Shown here: positions 50,601 through 60,092 of the stretch, one piece after another
Position numbering within the stretch: position 1 is the stretch's first letter
Layout of the letters: every line of letters begins with the position of its first letter
Source: Drosophila pseudoobscura
Taxonomy: Eukaryota; Arthropoda; Insecta; Diptera; Drosophilidae
Length of the DNA stretch: 64,000 nucleotides
Reading direction: 5' to 3'
Assembly (NCBI RefSeq): GCF_009870125.1
Contig: NC_046683.1
Location: 50,545,869 to 50,609,868, forward strand
Made by a program: the position numbers and the translations under genes
The notes under the pieces: model-generated
Database searches by the model: none
The model's input: only the letters and a program-made list of their open reading frames with translations
What the model was told of the DNA's origin: nothing

Positions 50601-51195
50601 TATTGTATCTATATAATTAACAATTATCTATAATTCAGCCCCTCTCTATATAGATCTATCGTGTAGATCCTTTGTTATATGTTCTATATTCTATATTCTT
50701 CTCTCTCTCTTATCCCTCGAAAACATCCACACACAAAAAATGTACAAAATTGGTTCTCATAAACAATTAAAAAGCAAAAGAAGAATTTCCAAAAAGTAAA
50801 GTAAAAACCCCTAGAAGAAATTGAAAGTTAATTTAATATTCGAGACGAAGATTGAAAGATTAGTTTCCTGTTACAAGGCCCTATTTTTGGGAAATGTTGA
50901 TTTAAAAGAGCCTCAAGATATATGTATATCTATCTACATATATATCAATCCCCTCTAATACCACAATAAATGAAATAATTGACTATATGCATAATTATAC
51001 GCCGATTATATGCTGCGCATCATCTAAAAAAAAAAACAAAACGCAAATGCAAAAAGCGAATGAATTATCTAATTATTTGAATGCAACTTAAATTCCTATT
51101 AATTATATAAAATATCTCTATAAAATATCGCTAAAGAATCACAATTAATAAAAACGTACGAAAAGAATGAATAAATAATAATAAAAAAAAAACAA
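47667..51195 (+). other. Blimp-1: Blimp-1 3' UTR (inferred extent)
   Basis: AT-rich DNA without open frames follows the stop codon. AATAAA signals occur at 47723, 48212, 49210, 50378, 51147 and 51170, so several 3' ends are possible; the last pair marks the likely distal end. Three exact Pumilio-type elements (TGTANATA) lie at 47924, 48712 and 49313, and an early ATTTA-rich segment follows the stop. These fit a regulated, unstable message. A Blimp-1-type DNA motif is at 49142. The true 3' end is not visible from sequence. Confidence 0.5.
49142..49152 (+). promoter_or_regulatory. Blimp-1/PRDM1-type DNA motif
   Basis: GAAAGTGAAAG is the core PRDM1 recognition sequence. It lies within the transcribed 3' region of Blimp-1 itself. 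Direct autoregulation is possible but unproven. Confidence 0.35.
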
Positions 51196-54100
51196 AATAT
51201 TTCATACTAAAAAAAAACAATTTATTCGAATTTCTTCTATTCTAAACGATACGTCTTTGCGGCTACCATAGAATAAAGGCATACTTTTAGGAGTAGTTTT
51301 CTTTGGACAAAATATCTACAACTGTTTCCCCTTCCTCTGTTTTTTTCAGATACGATATGTCGATCTTAAATACTAAGGAATCTTGGAAGATGCATATATA
51401 AAGGTAAGCTCGTCTAATTAAGATATTTTGAACCATATATCTTCAGTTTTAAGATCTTTGAAGCTGTCATCTATTAAAGACTAAGACTGACATTAGACAA
51501 GACAGAAGACGGGCAGATATTATATCTTTGTGGGACTCTCTATCTCCCAGGTCTTCGATTTCTTGGCAATGAGATCCTGTAAGAAAGAAAGCTTTAAATA
51601 TCTCCCATGTTACGTTAGTAACATATGATGAAATCATATTTATAAGAACATTCTAGATTTAGTATGACTTAATCTATAAGAAAAAATTAAAGCTGGCAAA
51701 ATATTGTGCCACTAAAATGAGGACTCACATCTACCCTGTCTATCTCGCTCTTTTCGAACAGAGCTTATCCTGGCTAAAGGACCTCTCTTTGACGCTGTCA
51801 CTGCAAATGGAAACATCAATCACATGTCAATCAATGATGAAAGTAGGGCACTTCAATGGTTATGCATACATGTCAAAGCCCCCTCCCCCTCCCCTCCCCC
51901 TCCCTGAAACATGCAAATTGTATACGTTTTATGGATAAAAAAGAAAAGTTTTTGCAACAAAAAAACTATGCCCTGATTATCGCTGGGAAAAAAGGGAAAA
52001 ATTGATGTCTAGGGAGGGAGGTTAAGGGAGGGAGACGAGGTGCCAGGTTAGGTCAAACGCGTGCTGTGTGGATCTGCCACATGGATATGCAGCCACCCTA
52101 CCCTCTTCCCTTGCTGTGGCTCCCCGCCTCCCTCTCATTATGCCGCACTTTCATTTCTATGATTTTGCATAGAATTTGGGTACGAATTTTCCTCATTTTC
52201 CATGACCAAAACCTTTTGATTACTGTTTGGCAACGTTTTCCATTTAAAGCGGATTATTTTCATGGCCATTGTGTGTTGCTCCCCGACTGCCTGCTGACTG
52301 CTGACTGGTGCCTGCTGCCCGCTGCCCGCTGCCCGTTGCCCGTTGCCTGTCCGGAAATGCCTCGAGCCGATCCTCGGACCCTCCTCAGACAATGGCCGTC
52401 TGGCTTGCGGCACTTCCCCAACTTCTGATGCATTCATTCTGATGCCCTGGCCTTGTTAATCCTGTTCCAATTATGCGCATGTGAGTGGCTCTGCTGCCAT
52501 CCCTAATGGGCACTTTCGCTCTCGTTGCGGCCCTTTGTCCGAGCTCGGCATTGAAGACCACTGGCCGGCCACTGGACCTAGAGATTGGACCACAGCCACA
52601 GCATGGCACAGAATGGCACCGGATAGAATAGCAGTGGCAAAATATTGATTACAGACTGTGCAACGGCTTGTTCTCGACTCTTTGTTTGGGTTCTTTTCCA
52701 TGTATTTATCGCTGATAAAAAAATTTAACTGACCCTCGGTGACCCCTCGCTGGGCATTCGCGTTGTGTTCGATCTAGTTTGAATGCGAATTGGGTCTCAA
52801 TGTGTTTCCTTTTTTTGGGGGAATGCTTCATCAGATGTGGAATGCGGAAAATTCTCATAAGTGGAGGGGACTATTTTTGTAATAAATGGATCTTTAATAG
52901 TAAAAAGTGGGAGCTGGAGCTCCCATTGAAGCTGAAGCATTACCTTTTATTTGTCTGGATCTTACTTCAGGGATCATAACTTGAGTTTTTATTTTCTTAT
53001 TCGTTAGAATAAATGACCTTTAAAAGTTGTTGAGTTTGATTTGTTTTTTTTTTAAGTGTCTCCATGGAAAATCATACTCGTAATAAATGGGGAAATATGC
53101 ACAGATTTTCAACTTCCTCAGTTCCGATTGAAGACATTAAAGAGTTCTAAAAATTATGAAAAAAAAAACTAATGGATTCAAGGGATTTTTTCACGAATTG
53201 AAGTCATTGTAAATTCACGTAGAAGATATGTATTTGCCGCTTCATACTAGATTATTAGGTAGAAAAATTACCTTTTCTATTAGTTAGGAGCTACCAAATT
53301 GTATCCAGAATTATTTCCAAAACGAATTCTTAATTCGAAACACAAATTTTACTGAAATTTCAGTTTAATTTTTGTGAAATTCATAAACCGATGGATAGAT
53401 GGATGGATGTGGGAGGGGGTGGGGGGGTTTTCCAGGCGGCACCTCCCTTAACCGTTCGAGATATGTATGTGCACATAAATGTGTATTCGGACTCACAATA
53501 CAGTTTCCGCCCTCTCGGGCTGCCGCTGTCATCAATGGCATTGGTTCGATTCGGCATGCCAGAGGCACGAGGCACGTGTCGCAATAAATTCCGTGCATAA
53601 CACATCGTCGCAGGCAAGGGAGGGGAGAGAAAGAGCAGGGCTGGGCAGGGGCAGGCTCAGCATTCGCAAATATGTTGCACATTGCAAGGATCCTTGGGGG
53701 TGAGCCTGGTGGTGGAAATGCAACCGAATCCCTTACGGCTGGCTGGGTGGCTGCCTGGCACGCGCCAGGAACAGCACAACGAGGGTTGTGCAGTTTTTTA
53801 ATGCAATTTTTCACCAATCAGGAGCTGTTTTTTATGGAAATCCTGAGTGGAATGGGGTTCCAGCGTGAGCCTATCAAAAGCGTGCTAAAAGATCCTCAAG
53901 TCAGCGCTTGATCTACGCACTTATACGCGTGTTTGAGTCATAGATACAGATACATCTAAATGTTTATACGGCTAGGGGTTCCGCATAGATCCACAAGTTT
54001 TACACGCTCTCTCACGCACTATCTCTTATACTCGTGCTCACTCCCTCTCTCTCTCTCTCTCGCTCTCTCTCTCTCTCTCCCCCTCTCTGGCTTGCTCCCC

Positions 54101-54399
54101 TCACCTCTGTGGATCGCTTTGTGTAGAGTAAGAGTATCTGGCAGATACATTTGCTTACGTTCCATGCTCGCACGCTCAACCCGACCCGACTCGACTCGGC
54201 TCGATGTTTTTCCTCGCTCACACTCGCACACATACCCATATGCACACGCACACAATCATGAACACGTATTTTGAAGATACAGCCTAAACATTTTTCGGGC
54301 CTGCGGCGGCAGCGGTGGCAGCGACGGCGACAGCAACGGCAACGGCAACGGCGACGGCGACGCGACCTTCCTAGAAATAGTCGAAAGGCAACGCGGAGT
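51196..54399. other. Blimp-1 to lin-28 intergenic stretch
   Basis: No gene recognised. AT-rich DNA extends to 51700, mixed single-copy DNA covers 51700-53950, and a CT tract lies at 54044-54079. Short open frames on both strands (for example 52138-52437 minus and 53365-53817 minus) show no domain or splice context. Confidence 0.5.
54044..54079 (+). repeat. (CT)n microsatellite upstream of lin-28
   Basis: A CT run with one CG interruption, about 640 bases upstream of the lin-28 start codon; GAGA on the other strand. Confidence 0.85.
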
Positions 54400-54409
54400 C
54401 AGTGTGACG
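54400..54409 (-). promoter_or_regulatory. Motif-1-like site in the lin-28 5' region
   Basis: CAGTGTGACG differs by one base from the complement of Ohler motif 1. It lies about 310 bases upstream of the lin-28 start codon, in the A-rich 5' leader region. It may mark the promoter; weak on its own. Confidence 0.25.
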
Positions 54410-54718
54410 AAGTGCGTCGTGCGCAGCGGCAGCGTTTTTTTCCCCCCCTTGGAAAATAATTACACAGACGAAACGTTGAAGAAAACCCGTGTAACTGTGT
54501 AAGTGAGTGTGCGTGCTCGGTAAAAGATACAGATACAGATACATTTGAAGCAACAACTACAACGACAGATACCTCGTACAACTGTATCTACACATGCAGG
54601 GGAAAAAACATGCATTAAAAGTGAAAATTTCAAGAGTCTAATTAAGAAGAGTAAAACGAAACACAAAAGAAAACAACAAACCAAGAAAACCCCAAGGAAT
54701 AACTGAAGGAAAACTGAA

Positions 54719-55048
54719 ATGGAAAACATTCAAGTGGCAGACGAGCAGAAACCCGATGCAGGAGGAGACCCGAACAGCAGCAGCAGCAGCAGCAACAGCT
54801 CCACAACATCATCCCAGCCAGGTCTGTGCCCCCGATTTACAGAATGTCCGACCACCCGTCACCTCCCCACCCCTCCCCTCGCCCATGCCACCTACCCAGC
54901 CCCACCACCCGCCCTACCAAACTAGTTTCGTTGTTTTTAGATTTTTCGTCTGTTTCCAAAATAAAACCAAAGCCAAAATTCAATACGAAATCTTATCAAA
55001 CGCCTCGCTGATTGGCTATGATCGCTCGCTCTCATTCTCCCACTCGTG

Positions 55049-55080
<32 letters not shown>

Positions 55081-57000
55081 CACTCTCCTCTCTGTTGCTC
55101 TTTTGTGTTTTTTATGTACTGCGCAGTTTCTTTATTCGTCGATTCGTGTTTTTACGTTTTTGTTGTGATTTTGCCATTCGCGGATTTCGATTTTTTATTG
55201 GCAAATGCGGAAATTCTATGTACGGAATGTACGTGGTACGGGATACGGGGGAAAGTGTCATTCAACCCCTCGGCAGATCGAACGATGACCGACTTTTGCC
55301 GCAGCAACACCCCCCGTCCGCAGCCCACGGCAATCAAGGACAAATACTAACCCTCCTCCATCCCTCTCTCCTACCCCCCTCCCCACACCCTTTCTACAGG
55401 CTTAGCATATATGCTTGAGTGAACTGGAAGGATACATAGATCTGCTCCGAAGATAGATCTCTGCCCTGAGGATGGGATTCCCTGCTTTGAGCATAGATTT
55501 CTGAAGATTTACTCTACTCTACTCCGAATTGAACACACAAAAAAAACCAGTTTGTGGGATCTTTGCCTATAAGAAAAGGAATGGGAATCCATAAAAAGGA
55601 TAATCAGCTATGTGGTGGTGGTTTCCCAAGGATTTCTCCACGGTTTCTTATCAGAGGCAAAATAATTTCCATTAACCAAAGAATTCCATTGAAATGTGAG
55701 GGAAAATCTTTCAAGAAAAGCCAACAACAATAACCCCAGAAATGTAGGAAGAGAGAGAGAAAGAGAGAGACATAGAGGGATAGAGAGATAGAGCTACCAT
55801 GAGAATGTGCATTAGAATGCGTATCTGTATCTACAGAAGGGGCCCCCCCTATCCCTATCCAGAAGATAAGCAGCACAACACGAAATGGGAACACAACGAA
55901 GTAAATACCATTTATGAATGAATGAATGAACTCAAATGAATGGGTGTGCGAGTGCGTGAGTGCGTGAATGCGTGTGCGAGCGAGATGAGGGCATGCCTTA
56001 GATAATGAAATGAATACGCGCGCTGTCGCTTCCAAATATTCCGAACGAAACAGGTTTTGTGAGAGGCAGAGACACAGAGACACAGATCTAAGCTGAACTT
56101 GCCTCGCGGCAAATGGGGCAAGGACACACAGACACCACACACCACACACACCGGGTTCGGTCCCAAGTTCTTCAGCTGCCTCTTTGCTCTGCGGCTCATT
56201 TGAATAACAAAAACCCTTCGCGAAGGATTCCCAGACAGGATATCGAATGCGAGAGCAGAAGAACTCAAGTTACCTAATCCCATAATATACGTTCCGTTTC
56301 TATCCTTAGCGAATCCTGGCGAGGAATGCGGCTGTGTGCGCCTGGGCAAATGCAAATGGTTCAATGTGGCCAAGGGCTGGGGCTTCCTAACCCCCAACGA
56401 TGGCGGCCAAGAGGTCTTCGTGCATCAGGTGGGTGTTCTCTCTCCAACAGAATCCATACCCCTGACTCTCTTTTATTCCGTTTTTTTAGAGTGTCATCAA
56501 GATGTCTGGATTTCGTTCGCTTGGCGAGCAGGAGGAGGTGGAGTTCGAGTGCCATCGCACGGCCCGCGGCCTGGAGGCCACCAGGGTATCGGGTCGCGCG
56601 GGGGACGAGTGCCACGGCAGCACCTACCGACCACGCATGTATGGTTACGGACGACTTTTCTTTGCCATAAATGTACATATGTTACCATAATCATATTTCG
56701 TTCCGTTCCGGTTCTTTCAGCAATCGTCGGACTCGCCGCATGCGCTGCTATAATTGCGGCGAATTCGCCAATCATATCGCCTCCGAGTGCGCTCTGGGGC
56801 CGCAGCCGAAGCGCTGCCATCGGTGCCGCGGCGAGGACCATCTGCACGCCGATTGCCCCCATCGGAATGTGGTGAGTCCTGCCCCAAAAGGGAGTCCTGC
56901 CCCGCTCGAAGCTCACGCCACATCCACATCTCTCTTGTCGCAGACACAAACCAGCAGCAGCAAAAGCCTGGAGGACACGGAGCAAGCCCCCGAAGGGTGA
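54719..57000 (+). CDS. lin-28: lin-28, cold-shock/zinc-knuckle RNA-binding protein
   Basis: Conserved regulator of let-7 maturation and of stem-cell and developmental timing. It binds RNA in the cytoplasm and nucleus (established knowledge). Exons are 54719-54821, 56310-56428, 56490-56638, 56721-56871 and 56944-57000, all GT/AG and in phase, giving 192 residues (195 in D. melanogaster, from memory). The N-terminus is Ser/Asn-rich. The cold-shock domain (about 43-110) carries KCKWFNVAKGWGFL and VFVHQ (RNP-1 and RNP-2). Two CCHC knuckles follow: Cys133, Cys136, His142, Cys147, then Cys156, Cys159, His164, Cys169. The first knuckle has five residues, not four, between its second Cys and His. The tail is short and Ser/Glu-rich. 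ATG 54719 has a good context (GAAATGG). Intron 1 is 1488 bases; the others are 61-82 bases. Confidence 0.97.
54822..56309 (+). other. lin-28 intron 1
   Basis: Contains a CT microsatellite (55054-55080), AT-rich DNA, a short GA block (55752-55770) and GAATGAAT repeats near 55915. No nested gene seen. Confidence 0.7.
55054..55080 (+). repeat. (CT)n microsatellite in lin-28 intron 1
   Basis: A perfect CT dinucleotide run. Confidence 0.9.
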
Positions 57001-57375
57001 GAGAGAGCTAGGTAGGGCCTAGTGGGGTGTCACAGGAAGTTACAAACTTCTTTGAAGAGTACAAAAAATGCAAAATTGAGCGAGAAACGGAAAGTAAAGG
57101 AAAGGAAAGGAGACAGAACGGAGAAACGCATCAAATCAAAGAAACCCAACGTACAACACACACAACACAAGGAAATCTATCTACACGTTTAAGTGCAGTA
57201 ATTTTTTTTTTCATATGCGAATTTAGATATTATACAAGAGACGGGGAACGAAGGAATCCTTCCCCCCAATCCTAAGCCTAAACCTAATCCTAAACGTAAC
57301 TGTATCTACCTCTAATTATCCTGTAAGTTTTTAGTTCTATGAGGTTTTCCATTAAACGAATTCTAGATCTATAAA
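57001..57375 (+). other. lin-28: lin-28 3' UTR (inferred extent)
   Basis: A short UTR ending after an ATTAAA signal at 57351-57356. It contains a let-7 seed match (57306-57312) and, just before it, a run of CCTAA-type units (57272-57295). Confidence 0.55.
57306..57312 (+). promoter_or_regulatory. let-7 seed match in lin-28 3' UTR
   Basis: CTACCTC is the complement of let-7 nucleotides 2-8 (a 7mer-m8 site; the following base is T, so it is not an 8mer). let-7 repression of lin-28 through such sites is conserved in worms and vertebrates, so the site is likely functional; this is inference. Confidence 0.5.
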
Positions 57376-57484
57376 GATAGGGCATTCGTCAGTCTACTCC
57401 CTGCTATTATTTTTTGCTTTCTTCCTCCCTCAACCCCAAAAGCTCTATGCGGGCTGTGATAAGAAAGCTCTCTCGCTCTCGCAG

Positions 57485-57577
57485 GATGGGGACGTCCTCC
57501 AAGTCGTCACGTGGACGGGCGGCAACATTGAAGCTTTTCCGGCAGCAACAAAATCTCCATGAAAACGCAGAATCATT
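57485..57577 (+). other. Candidate internal exon, plus strand
   Basis: A strong acceptor (CTCTCGCTCTCGCAG, ending at 57484) and a consensus donor (GTAAGC at 57578) flank 93 bases. An ATG at 57486 opens a 31-codon frame rich in Ser, Arg and Gln that stops one base after the donor. No family recognised. It could be an alternative downstream exon of lin-28 or part of a noncoding RNA. Confidence 0.3.
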
Positions 57578-57650
57578 GTAAGCTTCCATATATCCCAATC
57601 CCTTATGACACTCCCTCTCTCTCTCCCTCCCTCTCGCTCTCCCTGTCACT

Positions 57651-57660
57651 GAAAGTGAAA
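57651..57660 (+). promoter_or_regulatory. Blimp-1/PRDM1-type DNA motif downstream of lin-28
   Basis: GAAAGTGAAA, identical to the core at 49142. It is about 650 bases past the lin-28 stop codon. Confidence 0.3.
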
Positions 57661-59424
57661 CAGAGGGAGGAAGGGAGGCAACAACAACAAAAAGATTAGG
57701 CGAGGACATGGACAGGGACACGCACGCGAGAGGTGAAAGTTTTTTCTCTCACTGAAGCTCTCTCTCGCTCTCTCTCGTGTGCGGGCCCTTTGGCTGTTTT
57801 TGTTGAGGCTTGAACGGTTGTTGTTGCCGCAAAATCAGTTTGCAACATTGTTGGGCCGCGCGTCCTTCGAAGGCAGCAGCAGAGGCGGAAGCCAGAACAG
57901 GACCCCCCCAAAAAAGGATGCAACTGCTTGTGCGAGGGCTCTGGTCTCTGGGATTTTTGTGGCCCAGTCTCAGTTGATCTCTGGCCGAGAATTGTTGTGT
58001 GCAACGCGGCGGATAAAACTATACAAATAATACAAATATATATTTAAATATACAAAAAAACAGGAGCAGGCAATCAAAGCTCCTGCTGCAAATACAAAAA
58101 AAAAACAAATTAAAAAAACAAAAACAATAACTTCGACAACTAAAAGAATTTCAACAAAAGTTAACAAAGCGTTTCAGCAACAAATTTTCAACAAAACCCC
58201 TTTAAACAAACAACAACAAAAATCCCAAAAATACATATATGAAAAACAATTTGTAACATTTTTTTTTTGCATAAAAGGAATAGCTAAAATGCTAGAAAAA
58301 GTGGAAAACGAAAAGGAAATCATCTCAACTAAAGATGAAAAAATGGAAAACTAAAAGGGAAATCTCAACAAAAAAGCAAAGAGTTGAAGGTTAAGAATCA
58401 AACAAAAGAAACGATTTGGATAATGATTTTGTAATTATAATTGTTTTAAGGATCCAAAAAAAAAGCCACTAAAACGCAATGAAAAGAACAATAACAATAG
58501 AATGAAAAACGGCAAAAAAAAGCAAAACACAGAGAGGAAATAGCAGCATAAGAGAAAGAGAGAGGAAACAAAAGGGAAACAGCATCCAAACAATAACAAA
58601 AGCAACGTCAACGTCATCGCATATTCATTTGGGGCATGCCACACACACAGTCACACACACACAGTCACACACAGGCACACACAGGCGCAGAGAATATACA
58701 ACAAGATTTACATTGGGGGAGCGCCTGTTATGTAATATCCTCATTCTGACGCTGTCTCCTGTCATGTTACAAGTTCTCGTTTTCTCTCTCTAACCTGGAG
58801 GTGGGGAGGTGTGGCATGCACCTTGGCTCCCGCTGCTAATTTGATTTAACACACACACATACACACACACACACAAATCGGGACACGTTGCATGGGCACG
58901 GCATTGAGACATTAACATGAAGGACACTCCACACTTCACCTCCACTCCACTCCACTCCACATCGATAGATGTTGTAGTAGCCCCATAAATAGGGGCACGG
59001 CATGCCTGCGCTGTGTGGCTAGCTGGCATTGGGGGGCGGGGGATTGGAATGGAATGTTGTGTGGCATGCAAATCGGGGCCACACAAAAATATTACGCATA
59101 CGCCGCATATTCGATGAGCAATGATTTGCAGGGATATCTATTTGTGCGGTTATGAGGGGTGTAGAGGGGAGGAGAGGTGGGTCCCTTTTAGGGATGGGCT
59201 GGAACTGGGGCTGGGCCTGGTCCTGGGCCTGGGCCTAATTAACGAATGTGTGTCATAATGCGACAAGCGTTAGTAGGTCAAGTAGATTCGATGCTGGAGG
59301 TTGAGGGCGAAACTCTTTCGCCTGAAAGAAAGCTCTGTGCCAAAAGGGCAACACGAGGCAACCGAGGACGAGGACGAGGTGCGATGCCACGCGATGAGCA
59401 GAGATGAGTCGCAAAGAGAGCACA

Positions 59425-59458
59425 CGAGTGCGAGTGCGAGTGCGAGTGCGAATGCGAG
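59425..59458 (+). repeat. (GAGTGC)n hexanucleotide array
   Basis: Five to six near-perfect units. Confidence 0.8.
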
Positions 59459-59639
59459 TAAATAAATAGATGGGCGTTTCAGTAGCCTTTTCCCTTTGGG
59501 TGTGGGCAAATCTTTTCTCATATTCTATATTTTTTTTCTATCGAATCTCAATGTTCCACGTCGTTTAACTATCTCTCTGTTTTATGCACCCCTCACTTTC
59601 ACTTAACATTTGTTTGAATAATCCTTTACTCCTGCACAG

Positions 59640-59885
59640 GCATAAGATTCACCCACTCTCTGTCTCTATGGCATGGAAATCAATTTTTAAACTACAAAAT
59701 TAAAAACAAATACTACATCTCTAAACGGTCTAAAGTTCCAACAAACTAAAACACACAATGTACAAAGTCTAAACAAAGTTACAAACTTAACTTAAAAGCA
59801 AAAGAACAACTTCAAGTTTCAAGTGCTAAAAGCAGACCTCAGACATCACACAAATCTACCGGGAATCGACCCGACCGCAGGAAAG
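59640..59885 (+). other. Candidate noncoding 5' UTR-like exon, plus strand
   Basis: An acceptor (CTCCTGCACAG) ends at 59639 and a consensus donor (GGAAAG then GTAAGA) begins at 59886. The 246 bases between are A-rich and lack long frames, typical of fly leader exons. The donor points toward Sse, which would then lie inside an intron of a plus-strand transcript. No coding partner is identified. Confidence 0.32.
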
Positions 59886-59926
59886 GTAAGAATTTCGTCT
59901 AAAAATATAAATATACTTGTACTTGG

Positions 59927-59932
59927 TTTATT
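59927..59932 (-). terminator. Sse poly(A) signal
   Basis: TTTATT on the plus strand is AATAAA on the minus strand, about 160 bases past the Sse stop codon. The Sse message probably ends near 59905-59915. Confidence 0.5.
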
Positions 59933-60092
59933 CTTAAAGTTATTACTCTGAGTGTGTTATAAATAATGTTTTATGCAATCTAATGAGCACCGTCTGAAGT
60001 AGTGGCTTGAGCAACGATTCTTTTACATACTCGTACATCATTTTTTGATAATTTTCTAATTGATTGGCATACGAATTGAAACTAGAAGGGAT

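Larger units (their letters stand above)
57376..59920. other. lin-28 to Sse intergenic stretch with possible plus-strand exons
   Basis: No clear protein gene. Features seen are two exon-like segments (57485-57577 and 59640-59885), a Blimp-1-type motif (57651), an Inr-like TCAGTTG (57969-57975), A-rich leader-like DNA (58020-58620), CA repeats (58640-58690, 58850-58874), CTCCA repeats (58938-58960) and a GAGTGC array (59425-59458). Confidence 0.5.

Noticed and set aside
53530..53580. tRNA-like B box (GGTTCGATTC)
   Set aside because: No matching A box at the right distance and the flanks cannot fold into acceptor, D and anticodon arms.
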